The translations under genes were made by a program, and so were the position numbers. Below the pieces are notes generated by a model, which worked only from the letters and a program-made list of their open reading frames with translations, ran no database searches and had not been told where the DNA came from. Positions 5,557-8,005 of a DNA stretch of 8,005 bases are shown here, one piece after another. Position 1 is the stretch's first letter, and every line of letters starts with the position of its first letter. The stretch comes from Acidisphaera sp035272265 (GTDB taxonomy: Bacteria > Pseudomonadota > Alphaproteobacteria > Acetobacterales > Acetobacteraceae). The stretch lies in NCBI GenBank assembly GCA_035272265.1, contig DATEQV010000348.1, forward strand, positions 1 to 8,005, written 5' to 3'.

Positions 5557-6426
5557 ATGCAGGACCGCCACGTCATTGCGAACGCTTATCTGACCGTCAC
5601 CGTCAAGGCGGATGGTGCCGAGCTCTGCTCGCTGCGAGATGCGGTGGACCAGGAGCTGCTGTGGCAGGCGGGTCCGACCTGGCCGCGCCACGCGCCGGTG
5701 CTGTTCCCGACGGTCGGCGAGATGAACGGCCACTGCCTGCGCCACGCCGGCAAGGTCTATCCGATGGGGCGTCACGGCTTCGCGCGCGACCGCCGGTTCG
5801 CCTGGCTGGAGCGCAACACCACGCGCTGCCGGCTGGTGCTGCACGACGACGGCGAGACCCGCAAGCACTACCCGTGGGCGTTCAAGCTGGAGATCGCGTA
5901 CGCGCTCGACGACGACGCGCTGGAGGTGATCGCCACCATCACGAACACCGGCCGTGGCACGCTGCCGGCGTCTGCCGGGATGCATCCCGCCTTCCAGTGG
6001 CCGCTGTCGGAAGGGGTTGCGAAGGAGGCGCACACGATCACCTTCGCCCGACCCGAGCCCGCGCCGATCCGCAGGCTCGACGCCGACGGTCTTGTGCTGC
6101 CCGATCCGGTGCCCACGCCGATCCAGGGCGACACGCTGCATCTGGATCCGGCGCTGTTCGACGCCGACGCGATCATCATGCCCGACCCCGCGAGCGACAG
6201 CCTGCGCTACGGCGGTCCGGAGACGCCGCAGATCGAGGTGTCGTGGAGCGGCTACCGCCAGCTCGGCATCTGGTCGCGGCGCGATTCCGACCTGCTGTGC
6301 ATCGAACCATGGTACGGCACAGCCGATCCCGCCGGGTTCGAGGGCGACTTCGAGACCAAGCCGGGGCTGATGCACATTCCCGCCGGTGAGAAGCGGGTTC
6401 TGAGCTACCGTATCCGCGTCTGCTGA
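5557..6426 (+). CDS. Aldose 1-epimerase family protein (LacX-like)
   Basis: Predicted cytoplasmic beta-sandwich mutarotase interconverting sugar anomers, 289 residues from ATG 5557. The N-terminus runs ANAYLTVTVKADGAELCSLRD then LLWQAGPTWPRHAPVLFP, typical of the LacX branch of the galactose-mutarotase-like family. Probable active-site residues are the His of GRHGFARD (about 73), the His of GMHPAFQW (143), and the Glu of CIEPWYG (250). The exact sugar (free hexose or hexose-6-phosphate) is not readable. An in-frame TTG at 5521 would add 12 residues with no family similarity, so ATG 5557 is preferred although its Shine-Dalgarno is weak. The pirin gene starts 10 bases after its stop, so the two are probably co-transcribed. 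Confidence 0.88.
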   Translation: MQDRHVIANAYLTVTVKADGAELCSLRDAVDQELLWQAGPTWPRHAPVLFPTVGEMNGHCLRHAGKVYPMGRHGFARDRRFAWLERNTTRCRLVLHDDGETRKHYPWAFKLEIAYALDDDALEVIATITNTGRGTLPASAGMHPAFQWPLSEGVAKEAHTITFARPEPAPIRRLDADGLVLPDPVPTPIQGDTLHLDPALFDADAIIMPDPASDSLRYGGPETPQIEVSWSGYRQLGIWSRRDSDLLCIEPWYGTADPAGFEGDFETKPGLMHIPAGEKRVLSYRIRVC

Positions 6427-6436
6427 GAGGTCCGCC

Positions 6437-7354
6437 ATGAGCTGGCTGCCCTGCCCCGAGCCGGACGCGAGTGAACCCGGGGAGCCCGGGCCGGTCGACA
6501 TCGTGGTCGAGCCGGTGAGCAAGGACCTCGGCGGGTTCGCCGTCCGCCGTGTGCTGCCGAACCTGCGCCGCCGCACGGTCGGGCCGTTCATCTTCCTCGA
6601 TCACATGGGTCCGGCGATCCTGCCGGCGGGGCGGGGGATCGACGTGCGGCCGCATCCGCATATCGGGCTGGCGACGCTGACCTATCTGACCGACGGCAGC
6701 CTGTTCCATCGCGACACGCTGGGCACCGCGCTGGAAATCCTGCCCGGCGAGGTGAACCTGATGGTCGCCGGACGCGGCATCGCGCATTCGGAACGCTCGA
6801 GCGACGCGGCCCGCGGACGCGAGGAGCGCACCGAGGGCATCCAGAGCTGGCTCGCCTTGCCGCGCGATGCGGAGGAGAGCGATCCCGGCTTCGCCCATGC
6901 ACCGGTCGCCGACCTGCCGTTCGTCGAGGACCGGGGCGTGGCGTTGCGGCTGATCCTGGGCTCGCTGTTCGGCCAGACCTCGCCCGTGCCGACGCCGTCG
7001 GTGACGGTGTACGCCGACGTCCGCATGCAGCCGGGGACCGCGATCCCGTTCCCGGCCGACCACGCCGAACGGGCCGCCTATGTCATCGACGGCGAGGTCG
7101 AGGTGGGCGAGGTGTTCGGGGCGCATCGGCTGCTGGTGTTCCGCCCCGGCGACGCGGTGACGATCCGCGCCCGCACTGCCTCCCGCGTCCTGTTGCTGGG
7201 CGGGGAGCCGCTGGAGGGCGAGCGGCACCTGTGGTGGAACTTCGTCAGCTCGTCGCGCGATCGTATCGAAGCCGCGAAGGCGGACTGGGCCGCCGGGCGG
7301 TTCGGCGTGGTGCCCGGCGACGAGGCGGAGTTCATTCCGCTGCCGAACGCCTGA
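6437..7354 (+). CDS. Pirin family protein (bicupin)
   Basis: A 305-residue bicupin of the pirin family; characterised bacterial members are metal-dependent quercetin dioxygenases or regulators of central metabolism. The N-terminal cupin (about 25-140) contains RPHPHIGLATLTYL with His73 and His75 and AGRGIAHSE with His117 and Glu119, the complete three-His/one-Glu metal site matching human pirin His56, His58, His101 and Glu103. The Pirin_C cupin spans about 185-290 and ends with the familiar HLWWNFVSSSRDRI segment. The start ATG has GAGAGG at 6424-6429, 7 bases upstream, overlapping the end of the epimerase gene, which indicates a two-gene operon. The biological substrate is unknown. Its TGA is directly followed by the stop codon of the minus-strand small gene. 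Confidence 0.93.
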   Translation: MSWLPCPEPDASEPGEPGPVDIVVEPVSKDLGGFAVRRVLPNLRRRTVGPFIFLDHMGPAILPAGRGIDVRPHPHIGLATLTYLTDGSLFHRDTLGTALEILPGEVNLMVAGRGIAHSERSSDAARGREERTEGIQSWLALPRDAEESDPGFAHAPVADLPFVEDRGVALRLILGSLFGQTSPVPTPSVTVYADVRMQPGTAIPFPADHAERAAYVIDGEVEVGEVFGAHRLLVFRPGDAVTIRARTASRVLLLGGEPLEGERHLWWNFVSSSRDRIEAAKADWAAGRFGVVPGDEAEFIPLPNA

Positions 7355-7624
7355 TCACCCGCGCCGCTTGCGCAGCCGCTTCGCGTTCGCCGTCGCGCGC
7401 GAGTGCCACGGGGCGAGCAGCGCGGCGGCAGAGGCCCCGCGCGCCAGAGCGGCGGCCGTCTCGGCGGTCGCAGCGGCCTTCTCGGTCACCATGCGGGAGT
7501 ACTCGAGCGGCGAGCAGGTACGCTGCGCCATCAGCAGGCTGCGTCGCGCGATCGTCTCCCACGACGCGAGCGACAGCTCGGCGAGCATCAGCGGCAGCGG
7601 CGGAGACGTGCGGCGTCGTTTCAT
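7355..7624 (-). CDS. Small basic conserved-type protein, unknown function (phasin-like helical)
   Basis: An 89-residue protein with a basic start (MKRRR), a predicted amphipathic/helical body and a strongly basic end (ANAKRLRKRR). The arrangement WETIARRSLLMAQRTCSP, then EYSRMVTEKAAA, an Ala-rich helix, and RATANAKRL resembles small alphaproteobacterial proteins variously labelled hypothetical, phasin-like or 'antifreeze'; this is recognition from memory, not a search. No signal peptide or membrane segment is evident. The ATG at 7624 has only a weak Shine-Dalgarno. It starts 36 bases downstream of the class III aminotransferase stop on the same strand, so co-transcription is likely. Its TGA abuts the pirin TGA head-on. 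It is preferred over competing frames here because of its family-like sequence and start; the overlapping plus-strand frames are low-complexity Arg/Ala/Ser. Confidence 0.65.
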   Translation of the reverse strand: MKRRRTSPPLPLMLAELSLASWETIARRSLLMAQRTCSPLEYSRMVTEKAAATAETAAALARGASAAALLAPWHSRATANAKRLRKRRG

Positions 7625-7660
7625 GGCTCGCTCAACGATCCCGACGGCGGCAAAGTTCGG

Positions 7661-8005
7661 TCAACCCGCCGTCTCCTGGCGCAGCTCCGCCGCGACGTCG
7701 TCCAGCGCGCGCGAGGCGCGGTCGATCATCTCGTCGATCTCGGCCTCGGTGATGATCAGCGGCGGGCTGAAGGCGATGATGTCGCCGCCGAGCGCGCGGG
7801 TGATCAGGCCGTGCTCCTCGGCCTGACGCGCGACGCGTGGGCCGATTTTGCGCGAGGGCTCGAAGTTCTTGCGCGTCTCCTTGTCGGCCACGAGTTCGAG
7901 CGCGCCGATCAGGCCGACGCCGCGCACCTCGCCCACCAGTTCGTGGTTCGCGAAGCGCTTACGCAGGTGGTCCTGCATGTACGGGCCGACGCGGCGGACG
8001 TGCTC
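7661..8005 (-). CDS. Class III PLP-dependent aminotransferase (C-terminal part only)
   Basis: The last 114 codons of an aminotransferase gene entering from the right edge; the frame is open at 8005 and reads EHVRRVGPYMQDHL, so the ATG at 7978 is internal. The visible part is the C-terminal small domain of fold-type I, class III (omega) aminotransferases: HELVGEVRGVGLIGALELV, a variable loop, then ITRALGGDIIAFSPPLIITE and a final helix. The GEVRGxGL and SPPLIIT motifs are characteristic of the omega-amino-acid:pyruvate/putrescine-type branch. The PLP lysine and cofactor pocket lie outside the window, so the substrate cannot be told. It is the upstream partner of the small gene at 7355-7624. 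Confidence 0.88.
   Translation of the reverse strand, partial: EHVRRVGPYMQDHLRKRFANHELVGEVRGVGLIGALELVADKETRKNFEPSRKIGPRVARQAEEHGLITRALGGDIIAFSPPLIITEAEIDEMIDRASRALDDVAAELRQETAG

Noticed and set aside
5518..6591. A 357-codon minus-strand open frame opposite the epimerase gene
   Set aside because: It crosses two well-supported plus-strand genes and has low-complexity Arg/Gly/Val sequence without motifs.
7231..7826. Plus-strand open frames of 173 and 152 codons over the right end
   Set aside because: Low-complexity Arg/Ala/Ser sequence overlapping the pirin end, the small minus-strand gene and the aminotransferase; no motif or ribosome-binding site.
1..8005. CRISPR array, tRNA/rRNA gene, insertion sequence, toxin-antitoxin or phage-defence system
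   Set aside because: No spaced direct repeats, cloverleaf or transposase/nuclease motifs seen; nearly all DNA is accounted for by housekeeping and metabolic genes.

Overview
The window looks like chromosomal DNA from a very GC-rich alphaproteobacterium, most likely of the Rhodospirillales (Acetobacteraceae or a close relative). This rests on the base composition, on an Hfq of alphaproteobacterial type (NHVRKNKTP, ITWFDNF and LVYKHAIS motifs), and on the dat-hfq-hflX order typical of that class. No rRNA, tRNA, CRISPR array, transposase or integrase was seen. The taxonomic call is inference.

Left half (1-4272, all plus strand): the 3' part of a D-amino-acid transaminase gene (dat), a spacer filled by a long palindromic REP/MITE-like element, a HAD-family phosphatase gene, a spacer with a candidate promoter and structured leader, then hfq, hflX and an inositol-monophosphatase-family gene. 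hfq and hflX are packed head to tail, and hflX overlaps the phosphatase gene by ATGA, so these three probably form one post-transcriptional/housekeeping operon.

Right half (4273-8005): an MFS transporter gene on the minus strand converges on the phosphatase gene with a 3-base gap. It diverges over about 69 bases from a plus-strand pair, a LacX-like aldose 1-epimerase gene and a pirin gene. The pirin gene then abuts, stop codon to stop codon, a minus-strand gene for a small basic protein. That small gene lies downstream of the 3' end of a class III aminotransferase gene that runs off the window.

Most genes here are ordinary housekeeping or metabolic genes, and I see no convincing new multi-gene system. 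The points most worth a second look are the palindromic element whose outer end abuts the ribosome-binding site of the HAD gene, the hfq leader (hairpin plus A-rich stretch), the unclear hflX start inside the hfq tail, and the small conserved-looking 89-residue protein.
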